This document shows positions 44,283 to 53,199 of a stretch of DNA of 53,199 bases, piece after piece. The DNA lies in assembly GCA_938035945.1 (NCBI GenBank), contig CALHOU010000119.1, forward strand, positions 1 to 53,199, in the 5' to 3' direction. Position 1 is the first letter of the stretch. Each line of letters opens with the position of its first letter. Origin of the DNA: an uncultured Granulosicoccaceae bacterium. GTDB lineage: Bacteria > Pseudomonadota > Gammaproteobacteria > Granulosicoccales > Granulosicoccaceae. The translations under genes were made by a program, and so were the position numbers. The notes beneath the pieces were generated by a model. That model had not been told where the DNA came from, did not search any database, and saw nothing but the letters and a program-made list of their open reading frames with translations.

Positions 44283-44936
44283 TCACTCGTCAAGTCTTAA
44301 TAGCTGAACAACATCGTTCATGCTGCTAAAACATATTGCGCCATTTTCTTCTAGGCGTTTGTCAGGACCTTCGGGGGCAAAGCCCAGACAAGGCATTTTC
44401 GCATTCTTTGCGGCCAAGGTACCCGTACCGCTATCTTCTATCACAACGCAATTCTCCGCCCTGGTTGAAAACTGATTGGCTGCGTGCAGAAACAAGCCGG
44501 GCTCAGGTTTCCAGATATTCACTTCATAAGCGGAGAACATGCGGTTTTCGAAATTCTTTAACAGACCGGTTTTCCCAAGCGTTAATTCCATTTTATGGAT
44601 AGGGCCATTCGAAGCAACGCAATAGGGTACGTCCAGGTCGATCAGACGCTCAATGAGTTCAGGTATGCCTTTGACAGGGTCAACGCCCTGCTCAAGACGT
44701 GCCAGCACTCTGGCATACACATCAGCAACCCACGCTTCGGGCAGATCAATGCCGCGCGCTTCCACGGTGCTTTGCACACTTTCCATAGACCCGCCAACAA
44801 ACAAGCCCATGGATTCCTTCAAGTTAACCTTGAATCCACGCTCACCCAAATATTCAACCAACACTTGGTTGAATATGATTTCAGAATCGACGAGTACGCC
44901 ATCGCAATCGAAAATGATTAACTCAGGCTTATTCAT
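44283..44936 (-). CDS. HAD-IA family phosphatase
   Basis: 217 residues: DCDGVLVDSE (motif I with both Asp), VASNGP (motif II), WKPEPGLFLHAA (motif III Lys) and VIEDSGTGTLAAKNA (motif IV). The pattern matches phosphoglycolate- or beta-phosphoglucomutase-like phosphatases such as YieH. It starts 5 nt after purA ends and is likely co-transcribed with it. Confidence 0.88.
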   Translation of the reverse strand: MNKPELIIFDCDGVLVDSEIIFNQVLVEYLGERGFKVNLKESMGLFVGGSMESVQSTVEARGIDLPEAWVADVYARVLARLEQGVDPVKGIPELIERLIDLDVPYCVASNGPIHKMELTLGKTGLLKNFENRMFSAYEVNIWKPEPGLFLHAANQFSTRAENCVVIEDSGTGTLAAKNAKMPCLGFAPEGPDKRLEENGAICFSSMNDVVQLLRLDE

Positions 44937-44941
44937 CGTGT

Positions 44942-46264
<1,323 letters not shown>

Positions 46265-46301
46265 TCAAGTTGTTTGTAATTGAGTTGTTTAAGTGGTGGT
46301 A

Positions 46302-47501
46302 TCAAGCGAGTGTTTGCAGCGTCCAACCGCTTTGCGTTTGTACCAAAACTCTGTCGCATTGCGACGCCTGCTGCGCGTTATCGATACCCGGCAATTCGGT
46401 CATGACACGCTCACCGCTTTCGCGCAAACGAACTATTTCACCCCATGCCGCATCTACGATTCCGGCACTCACAAAAATACCTTTCTTTGTGACCACGTTG
46501 TGCTGCGTGGCGTCGGCTAACATTTTTAAATCACCACTAAAACCTGTAGCTGGCCTTGGATGACCGAAAGCTGCACCCACCGCATCGTAGCGACCACCAC
46601 GAGCAAGCTCATCACCCGCCTGCGTGTAAGCGGCAAACAATACGCCAGTGTGATAGCTGTATCCGCGCAGTTCAGCCAAGTCGATATTTATTTCAATATC
46701 TGGATACGTTGCGCGTACACCATCAATAACCGCTTGCAAAGAATCCAGCGCAGTGAGCACGGCGCTCGACGCATTCGCAAACACCGAACGCGCTTGCGAC
46801 AGAATGGCAGTATCGCCACGCAATTGCATTAAGCCGCCAAGTAATTGCGCCGTGTTATTTTGAGTCGCTTGCGGCACTTGCGCCAACAAGGCTTGCACAT
46901 CAGGCAGTGAACCACGTTGCACGCTGCTAAACAATGCTGTGCCAGTGCCATCATCTAAATCCAAGGCTTCGACTAAGGCGCGGTAAACACCGACATGACC
47001 TAAATCAAGAATCAATGTATGTGCTGCCAGCTGTGCCTCGGACAATGTTGCCAGCATTAAACGAATAATTTCTATATCACTGTGTGCGCCTGAATGCCCG
47101 AACAGCTCAGCGCCAAACTGCAATGGGCTACGACTACCGCCAAAACCATCCGTTCGCGCACGCAGTACACTTCCGGTATAAAAAAGTCGATTCGGATGGT
47201 CACCGCGCAATGCATGTGCATCCATCCGCGCCACTTGTGGTGTCATATCGGCACGAACGCCCATGGTTCGTCCATTTTGCTGATCAACCAATTTAAAGGT
47301 TTGTAGGTCCATGGTTTCACCGGTACCGGTCAGCAGACTATCGAGGTACTCGATCATCGGTGGCATGACTAACTCATAGCCCCAGCTGTGGCATCGATCA
47401 ACGATACGCCTGCGCAATGTCTCTACCCGCCAGGCAGCATCAGGGAGCAGCTCATCGACGCCGTCGGGAAGCTGCCATCGATCGGGGGAAATTTGAGTCA
47501 C
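46302..47501 (-). CDS. hisZ: ATP phosphoribosyltransferase regulatory subunit HisZ
   Basis: 399 residues, a class II aminoacyl-tRNA synthetase fold like HisRS but shorter, without an anticodon-binding domain. QLPDGVDELLPDAAWRVE at the start, PPMIEYLDSLLTG, MGVRADMTPQVARMDAH and GYSYHTGVLFAAY are HisZ features. It activates short-form HisG, which is encoded elsewhere. Upstream of purA, a common gammaproteobacterial order. Confidence 0.95.
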   Translation of the reverse strand: MTQISPDRWQLPDGVDELLPDAAWRVETLRRRIVDRCHSWGYELVMPPMIEYLDSLLTGTGETMDLQTFKLVDQQNGRTMGVRADMTPQVARMDAHALRGDHPNRLFYTGSVLRARTDGFGGSRSPLQFGAELFGHSGAHSDIEIIRLMLATLSEAQLAAHTLILDLGHVGVYRALVEALDLDDGTGTALFSSVQRGSLPDVQALLAQVPQATQNNTAQLLGGLMQLRGDTAILSQARSVFANASSAVLTALDSLQAVIDGVRATYPDIEINIDLAELRGYSYHTGVLFAAYTQAGDELARGGRYDAVGAAFGHPRPATGFSGDLKMLADATQHNVVTKKGIFVSAGIVDAAWGEIVRLRESGERVMTELPGIDNAQQASQCDRVLVQTQSGWTLQTLA

Positions 47502-47506
47502 GGTTT

Positions 47507-47704
47507 CTAACGTACGATGGTTAATAACAAAACGCCCACAATCATACTGGACAAGCCAGCAATGCGCATAGTGTTGTCGCTTCTGGACAGCAGAAGATGC
47601 ATAGCCTGGCGAAAGCTATTTGGGCTTAAAAACGGAAGAAGCCCCTCTAAAACAAGGACTAAGGCGATGGCGGTGAGTATTTCGGTCCACATAATAGGTG
47701 CCAT
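47507..47704 (-). CDS. DUF2065 small inner-membrane protein
   Basis: 65 residues with two hydrophobic segments (ILTAIALVLVLEGLLPFL and IAGLSSMIVGVLLLTIV). DUF2065 proteins (YjeT type) typically sit between hflC and purA/hisZ, exactly as here. Ends 5 nt before hisZ. Function unknown. Confidence 0.85.
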   Translation of the reverse strand: MAPIMWTEILTAIALVLVLEGLLPFLSPNSFRQAMHLLLSRSDNTMRIAGLSSMIVGVLLLTIVR

Positions 47705-47748
47705 GGGTGCCAGATGTGGGCGCCAGATTTTTCAACAATTCAGGCATA

Positions 47749-47791
47749 AACCACCTCCGCTAGACCTTTATCAGGCCTAGCGGCGGTGGTT
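47749..47791 (-). terminator. Strong hairpin after hflC
   Basis: AACCACC-x-CCGCTAG and CTAGCGG-x-GGTGGTT form a 14-pair stem with one mismatch, and CCT/AGG extends it toward the loop. It begins 3 nt after the hflC stop and ends 44 nt before DUF2065. Only TTTAT follows, so it may attenuate rather than stop transcription. Confidence 0.6.
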
Positions 47792-47794
47792 CGA

Positions 47795-48673
47795 TTACTT
47801 AGCCGTGCTGATAGGGCTGTTGAAATAGCGGAAAAACTCCGAGTCAGGCTTTAGTAACAACACGTTGTTCTCACCACTAAACGCTTGCCGATACGCGCTT
47901 AAGCTTCGATAAAGGCTGTAGAACTCTGGGTTCTCTTTATAGGCCTCTGCATAGATTCGAGCCGATTCCCCATCACCAGTACCACGAGTGGCCTCTGATT
48001 CTGCGTAAGCGTTAGCCAAGGTTTCTTCACGCACACGATTAGCGGTTGCGCGAATCTTCTTGGAACTCTCTTCACCTTCCGAGCGAATCTCACGCGCAAT
48101 TTTTGCACGTTCTTTTTTCATTCTTTCGTAAACCGAATCACGAACATCTTCTGGTAGCTCCACCTTCTTGATTCGCACATCAACAATTTCGATGCCCAAG
48201 CCTGCAGCTTGATCACCCAGCTTGCCGCCGATTTCAGTCATGAGGTCAGATCGGTCGGTAGACACCACCTCTCGTATGGTTCGACTCTTGATAGCGTTTC
48301 GCACTTCGTTGTTGCCAAGCTGAGTTAACCGACTATCGGCTCTTGATTCAATAGGCCCGATACGTTTGTAGAACGTTCTCGCATCAGCAATGCGCCATTT
48401 AATAAAGAAATCCACAATTACGTTTTTATTTTCACGTGTCAACATGCGCTCAGGATTTACATCAAGCGTAAGAATACGTGAGTCAAACTTATGGATTTTG
48501 TGCAGCACTGGCACTTTACTGTGCAAGCCAGGAGGGAGTTCATCGTCGGTGATTTCACCAAGCCACACCTTTATCGCCAACTCACGCTCATGCACGGTAA
48601 ACAGGAACGAAGAGATTAGCATTGCAGCCAAAACCAGGAACAGCAAGAAAAACGGATTTAGTAAGCGGCTCAT
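47795..48673 (-). CDS. hflC: HflC, SPFH-domain modulator of FtsH
   Basis: 292 residues: N-terminal membrane segment (FFLLFLVLAAMLISSFLF), SPFH/band 7 domain (~22-190), and a helical C-terminus with the conserved EGEESSKKIRATANR and GDGESARIYAEAY stretches. With HflK it forms a cage around the FtsH protease on the periplasmic side. Start overlaps the hflK stop by 4 nt. Confidence 0.95.
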   Translation of the reverse strand: MSRLLNPFFLLFLVLAAMLISSFLFTVHERELAIKVWLGEITDDELPPGLHSKVPVLHKIHKFDSRILTLDVNPERMLTRENKNVIVDFFIKWRIADARTFYKRIGPIESRADSRLTQLGNNEVRNAIKSRTIREVVSTDRSDLMTEIGGKLGDQAAGLGIEIVDVRIKKVELPEDVRDSVYERMKKERAKIAREIRSEGEESSKKIRATANRVREETLANAYAESEATRGTGDGESARIYAEAYKENPEFYSLYRSLSAYRQAFSGENNVLLLKPDSEFFRYFNSPISTAK

Positions 48674-49926
48674 CGCGACGTTCCTCTTAGTCTTGAGCGC
48701 GAATTGTCGCGGTTCAACTCAGATTGGTCTAGCGGCGTATTCGTAAAGCGCGGCGCGTCAGACGTGGTGCTATTTAAAACATTCGGTTTAGCTGCGCCTG
48801 TATTCGACCCACCCGACTGATTAATCAGTTTATCGATCGGCAAATACATCAAGCTATTACCCTCATTAGAATCAACCAGCACTTTACTGGTGTTAGTCAT
48901 AACACTTTCCATCGCTTCTATATACAGACGCTCGCGCGTGACGTCTGGCGCTTTTTCATATTCTTTCAACAAGGATAGAAAACGTTGAGATTCACCCAAT
49001 GCAGATTGCTCTACACGCGTTTTATAACCTTTTGCTTCTTCAAGTATGCGCTCAGCATCACCACGTGCGATCGGCAAAATCTCGTTCTCGTAAGCTTCTG
49101 CTTCATTGATGATTCGTTCTTTATCTTCTCGTGCTTTTATGGCATCAGAGAATGCAGCCTGTACTTCATCAGGTGGCTGAGCTTCTTCCAAGCTGACCGC
49201 AGTAACGATCAAACCCGTTTGGTATTGATCAAGTATTTCTTGCACCTTGCTCGACGTGGTCGTTTGCAGCGCATCTGTATCAATGACCGGAGCATCATCA
49301 CCCTCGACCACCAGCGCCGTTGTCAAAATAGATTCCATATCAGCTTGGCCGATAGCCTCACGTACCGCACTCTCCACCACTTGATCAAGCGTTAAATCGG
49401 GGCGTTGCACTCTGAACAGGTAGTCTTCAGCGCTTTTTATGTTGTACTGAACTGACAGCGTGATTTTGACCAGATTCTCGTCTTGCGTCAGCGTCAGTTG
49501 CTGATTCATCTTCGCTGTTCGTGCTTGTTCAACATCAACTTTTTCAACATTTTCTATCGGCCACGGCATGTGCCAATGGATACCCGGAGCTGTGGTAATG
49601 GTGTGGGCACCAAAACGCGTTTCCACACCTGCCTCAGCAGGCTCGACAATGTAGACTCCCGAGCCAAGCCACAGCAGCAACGCCAGAGCACCGATCACCG
49701 CCAGCCCGACACCGCCAAGCTTTCCGCCAGGCATGCCACTACCGCCGCTACCGCTGCCGTTTGAACCACCACCTTGCTTACCGAACAAGGCATTGAGTCG
49801 TTTTTTTAGGTTTTTGAAAACTTCATCAAGATCGGGTGGGCCGCCATTATTATTGCCGCCACCACCACCGGAATTCCGGTTGCCCCAAGGATCGTTATCG
49901 TTTCCACCCGGCTCATTCCAAGCCAT
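48670..49926 (-). CDS. hflK: HflK, SPFH-domain modulator of FtsH
   Basis: 418 residues. Gly/Asn-rich cytoplasmic N-terminus (~1-70), one membrane segment (GVGLAVIGALALLLWLGSGV), SPFH domain starting VEPAEAGVETRFG, and a coiled-coil C-terminus with EAEAYENEILPIARGDAERI. Partner of HflC; the C-terminal tail is rich in Asn, Ser and Thr, as in other HflK. Confidence 0.95.
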   Translation of the reverse strand: MAWNEPGGNDNDPWGNRNSGGGGGNNNGGPPDLDEVFKNLKKRLNALFGKQGGGSNGSGSGGSGMPGGKLGGVGLAVIGALALLLWLGSGVYIVEPAEAGVETRFGAHTITTAPGIHWHMPWPIENVEKVDVEQARTAKMNQQLTLTQDENLVKITLSVQYNIKSAEDYLFRVQRPDLTLDQVVESAVREAIGQADMESILTTALVVEGDDAPVIDTDALQTTTSSKVQEILDQYQTGLIVTAVSLEEAQPPDEVQAAFSDAIKAREDKERIINEAEAYENEILPIARGDAERILEEAKGYKTRVEQSALGESQRFLSLLKEYEKAPDVTRERLYIEAMESVMTNTSKVLVDSNEGNSLMYLPIDKLINQSGGSNTGAAKPNVLNSTTSDAPRFTNTPLDQSELNRDNSRSRLRGTSR

Positions 49927-49966
49927 AGGTCATTGCTCCACTGCCGATGTAATGACGGCGTTAATA

Positions 49967-51301
49967 TTATGCGCGTCCAGAAGACGCAAGTTTAGGCGAA
50001 TCTGGCGTGAATTGGTCGCTTATCTCGTACTCACGTTCCATTTTGGCGAAGTCGATTGCATCCATATCGATATGGAGCAAAGAACTACCGTCGTTTTCAG
50101 TCCGCTCCTCGAGTACAGCACTCATATTGAATAGCTGCGCCCTTATTTTTCCCTGCGCTGGCGACAAGCGCAACCAGCCAATGCTGCGCTGCTTCGATAC
50201 CCGCTCAGTGATTGCTTCCAGTAATAAGTCGAAGCCTTCGCCACTCTGTGCAGAAACCCAAACCGCCACCGGTTCACCAGTCTCTGTACGATCAATACGC
50301 GCTACGTGGCTGGTTCGATCAATTTTGTTGTAGACAATAAGCTGTGGAACAGAATCTGCGCCGATTGTGTCCAAAACTTCATCTACATCGCGTATTCGCG
50401 TGTCTTTTAAGTCATCGCTGACATCGATCACGTGCAACAGCAAGTCCGCCTCGCGTGTTTCTGTCAAAGTTGACAAAAACGCCTCAACCAGTTGGTGAGG
50501 AAGATCTGAAATAAACCCAACTGTATCGGCCAACACAGCCGCGTTTCCACCTAACAATGTAAGGCGTCTTAGCGTTGGATCAAGAGTGGCAAACAATTGA
50601 TCAGCAGCGTACACCTTTTCAGATGTTAATCGGTTAAAAACGGTCGACTTGCCCGCATTGGTGTAGCCCACCAAGGCAACCGTGGCTATACCGGATTTAT
50701 TGCGCTTGCTACGACCCTGCTCGCGCTGCTTACGCACTTTGGAAAGGCGCTGCTTGAGCATTTTCACGCGATCATTGAGTAACCGTCGATCAGTTTCTAG
50801 CTGTGTTTCACCCGGACCACGTAAACCAATACCACCTTTTTGCCGCTCTAAGTGAGTCCAGCCGCGCACAAGGCGTGTGGATAAATGGGTGAGCTGTGCC
50901 AGCTCTACCTGCAATTTACCCTCGAAAGTACGCGCACGCTGGGCAAATATATCGAGTATGAGTGCCGCACGATCAAGCACCCGCACCTTTAGCTCAGCTT
51001 CAAGGTTTCGTTCCTGACTGGGTGAGAGTCGCTGACCAAATAACACAACATCCACTTCATGCTGCTCAAGCAGAAATCGGATTTCTTCGATCTTGCCTTT
51101 ACCAATAAAGTGGCGAGGGTCAGGTCGTTGTCTGGATCCGGTGACCAGATCGAGCACCGACAGCCCTGCCGAACTGGCAAGTTCGACAAATTCGTCTCTG
51201 GTGGCAACTAAATCAACTGGCTGTTCATCTTTTTGATTCCGTTGTTGGATATCAATATGAACAAGGAGAGCATTGTCTCCGGAATCGGGTCTTTCAAACA
51301 A
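49967..51301 (-). CDS. hflX: Ribosome-associated GTPase HflX
   Basis: 444 residues. N-terminal HflX domain with RPDPRHFIGKGK and LERQKGGIGLRGPGETQLE, then the G domain: G1 GYTNAGKST, G3 DTVGFISDLP, G4 NKID. HflX splits stalled 70S ribosomes, mainly under stress. Between hfq and hflK as in E. coli. Confidence 0.96.
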   Translation of the reverse strand: MFERPDSGDNALLVHIDIQQRNQKDEQPVDLVATRDEFVELASSAGLSVLDLVTGSRQRPDPRHFIGKGKIEEIRFLLEQHEVDVVLFGQRLSPSQERNLEAELKVRVLDRAALILDIFAQRARTFEGKLQVELAQLTHLSTRLVRGWTHLERQKGGIGLRGPGETQLETDRRLLNDRVKMLKQRLSKVRKQREQGRSKRNKSGIATVALVGYTNAGKSTVFNRLTSEKVYAADQLFATLDPTLRRLTLLGGNAAVLADTVGFISDLPHQLVEAFLSTLTETREADLLLHVIDVSDDLKDTRIRDVDEVLDTIGADSVPQLIVYNKIDRTSHVARIDRTETGEPVAVWVSAQSGEGFDLLLEAITERVSKQRSIGWLRLSPAQGKIRAQLFNMSAVLEERTENDGSSLLHIDMDAIDFAKMEREYEISDQFTPDSPKLASSGRA

Positions 51302-51367
51302 AGGGGCAAAGCTCTCCTGGGCGGTTAGCCCGAAATCTTGTACAAGCTTTGAAGCCGCAAGCCAAAG

Positions 51368-51622
<255 letters not shown>

Positions 51623-51831
51623 TTATCCTTCTTAAGCGTCAGTTATTCGATTGGCTGCGTAACGAATGGTAACGAGCTCACCAAATCAAGTGGAACAGCT
51701 GCTTAATTGTGCGCTGTTCGTGGGTGCTGTGTCAATGTGGATAACTGTAAAGTCTGCTTTTACATCAACTGCTTAGCAAAATAAGTCTAATTTCCGTAAG
51801 TCATAAACCTGTCACAGAAAACTGATCGGCG

Positions 51832-51865
51832 GTTCAGCGTCCGTTCAGTGTGTCCTACCTAGACT
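51832..51865 (+). promoter_or_regulatory. Tandem GTTCAG repeats and -10-like box
   Basis: GTTCAG at 51832-51837 and 51843-51848, exactly 11 bp (one helical turn) apart, followed by TAGACT at 51860-51865. Spacing of this kind is typical of OmpR/PhoB-class response-regulator sites placed in lieu of a -35 box. The regulator is not identified. Confidence 0.45.
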
Positions 51866-51898
51866 GCACTCATCGTACTACTCACGAGGAGAAAGCAT

Positions 51899-52675
51899 AT
51901 GAAAGCACTACTTAACCGCAGCAAAATCACTATTTTCGCAACAACCATCATCGCCGCCATTGGCGCAAACAGCGCTTCAGCCAACACGCTGGTCCGTTTG
52001 CAATCGAACAATGACGCGTCCTCAATCTCCGAAGGATATGCACTGAACGTTGAAGAGTTCACGGCGCAAACAAATTTTGCGCGCAGTAATCTGAACACAG
52101 GTTTTCGTCACCAATCACAGGCTAAACCGGAAGTCTGGATCAGCGATGTCGGTACCCTGCTATTCGATGATGGCGACGGTGACGGCTACCACTCGGGGTT
52201 TAGCGTATCGCTTGATGTGGACAGTGAATATGGCGACACCGAGGTTTATGCCAAAATTTATCTAGAACCAAGCAATGGGCCGATGGCCTTATTGCACCAA
52301 ACAAGCCGATTTTCAATCTATGGCAGAACCATTGGTGACGAGTATCGCGTGGATACAGAGCTGCGCGCAAACTACGAAGCCGACAACTACAACGTCATCA
52401 TCGATATCCATGATGCCTGGTCCAATCAACTGCTCGACACAGCCAATGCACGTGGTTTCGACAATTTGAAAAAGCTGCCATTGGAATCGCGTGATCTGAA
52501 TCAGCCACACCATGCTGACAACGACTATGGCTCAGATGACGATTACGGCTCGAACGATCAATACCATAATGACGAAAATTCTGATGTGCAAGTGACTGAA
52601 TATGCGGGCGCGTTCAACCCGCTTATGCTGTTATTCCTGGCTGCTGGTGCTTTGGTACACCGTCGCCGTAAATAA
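51899..52675 (+). CDS. Secreted/surface protein with C-terminal sorting signal, choice-of-anchor H-like
   Basis: 258 residues, GAGGAG 8 nt before the ATG. Signal peptide cleaved after SASA (about 28). Central beta domain with VWISDVGTLLFDDGDGDGYH, FSVSLDVDSEYGDTEVYAKI, which recalls the choice-of-anchor H family from memory. Then an acidic, Tyr/Asp/Asn/His-rich low-complexity linker (~203-235) and a C-terminal hydrophobic helix ending in RRRK. Such tails (GlyGly-CTERM, PEP-CTERM and relatives) are cut by dedicated sorting proteases; here GG is not present, so the class is unsure. Confidence 0.65.
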   Translation: MKALLNRSKITIFATTIIAAIGANSASANTLVRLQSNNDASSISEGYALNVEEFTAQTNFARSNLNTGFRHQSQAKPEVWISDVGTLLFDDGDGDGYHSGFSVSLDVDSEYGDTEVYAKIYLEPSNGPMALLHQTSRFSIYGRTIGDEYRVDTELRANYEADNYNVIIDIHDAWSNQLLDTANARGFDNLKKLPLESRDLNQPHHADNDYGSDDDYGSNDQYHNDENSDVQVTEYAGAFNPLMLLFLAAGALVHRRRK

Positions 52676-52807
52676 GGCTGCCAATACGGGCATTTTGCCC
52701 CTAAACACTGGCACCCCAGAACCCTAGAGGCTTATACTATAACGCTGTCACGACTGACTCGCGGCCACATCTAACTGGTGTGGCCCGCTAAGCTTGAGAG
52801 CAATTGA

Positions 52808-53199
52808 ATGAGCCAATATCAAAGCGCGTTTAACAGCGCAAAATCGTCGCCTGCCGAATTTTGGATGGAAGCGGCAAAAGACGTCCACTGGAACACTTTT
52901 CCAACCAAAGCACTCAATACCGACAACTCACCCTTTAACCGATGGTTTGAAGACGGTCATATCAACGCCTGCTACAACGCACTGGATGTGCATGTTGAAA
53001 ACGGCCGAGGCGATCAGCTGGCGATCATTTACGACAGTCCAATAACTGACAGCAAAAGAAAAATCACTTATCGGGAACTGCGCGATGAAGTAGCTACATT
53101 CGCTGGCGCGATTGCAGCTGAAGGTGTAAGCAAAGGCGATCGAGTCTTGATTTACATGCCAATGATTCCGGAGGCGATTGTTGCGGTACTTGCGTGCGC
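52808..53199 (+). CDS. prpE: Propionate-CoA ligase PrpE, 5' part only
   Basis: Runs off the window after 130 residues. FWMEAAKDVHWNTFP, SPFNRWFEDGHINACYNALD and GDRVLIYMPMIPEA match the N-terminal region of PrpE and its acetyl-CoA synthetase relatives; PFxRWF..G..N.C.NA is more PrpE-like than Acs-like. It activates propionate to propionyl-CoA by the adenylate route. About 500 residues are beyond the edge. Confidence 0.85.
   Translation, partial: MSQYQSAFNSAKSSPAEFWMEAAKDVHWNTFPTKALNTDNSPFNRWFEDGHINACYNALDVHVENGRGDQLAIIYDSPITDSKRKITYRELRDEVATFAGAIAAEGVSKGDRVLIYMPMIPEAIVAVLAC

Noticed and set aside
47610..47750. 46-codon minus-strand frame starting just after the hflC hairpin
   Set aside because: It overlaps DUF2065 in another frame and has no recognisable features.

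Overview
The window looks like a chromosomal segment of a free-living, probably marine, heterotrophic gammaproteobacterium of moderate G+C. The right half carries a housekeeping block typical of that class (hfq-hflX-hflK-hflC-DUF2065-hisZ-purA, then rnr-rlmB and rpsF-rpsR-DUF2232-rplI-dnaB-alr). A type II secretion GspC and a propionate-CoA ligase gene fit the same picture. No genus can be named from the sequence alone. I saw no rRNA, tRNA, CRISPR array, transposase or phage gene.

Layout. 1-675 is gene-poor and leads to a lone gspC (minus). 1692-4307 (minus) encodes a UPF0261 protein and a class III aminotransferase. They are transcribed away from a long plus-strand array, 4485-17739: a tripartite tricarboxylate-type transporter (SBP, small and large membrane subunits), an aldehyde dehydrogenase, an acylphosphatase-fold protein lacking both catalytic residues, a stand-alone Rieske protein, a Rieske-less mononuclear-iron oxygenase subunit, a GST-like protein, an 8-oxoguanine-deaminase-like amidohydrolase, and a complete BMP-type nucleoside/purine ABC importer. 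17911-24171 holds an alpha/beta hydrolase, a polar-amino-acid-type ABC importer linked to pobA, an IclR regulator and a HAD phosphatase. 24263-30655 holds a small DUF2970 protein, an outer-membrane-like protein, an ABC-F ATPase, lemA with two TPM-domain genes, and an MFS transporter. Then come a dimethylglycine/sarcosine dehydrogenase-like FAD-GcvT protein, galU, fdxA, and the housekeeping block on the minus strand up to hfq. The window ends with a secreted anchor-type protein and the start of prpE.

Most interesting region: 9402-17739. The Rieske, oxygenase, GST and amidohydrolase genes overlap by 1-4 nt in series. The Rieske protein keeps both Cys-His pairs; its partner keeps the iron-site motif but has lost the Rieske ligands; the third gene is GST-like. 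This recalls the bacterial N7-demethylase arrangement NdmC (no Rieske) - NdmD (extra Rieske) - NdmE (GST-like), here next to a purine-type deaminase and a purine/nucleoside-type importer. My inference is an uptake and oxidative N-dealkylation/deamination pathway for a modified purine or related N-heterocycle; no flavin reductase partner is present in the window. A second useful signal is a 26-bp element (21/26 identical) found only upstream of the tct operon and upstream of the IclR gene, suggesting that this IclR controls the catabolic array 18 kb away.
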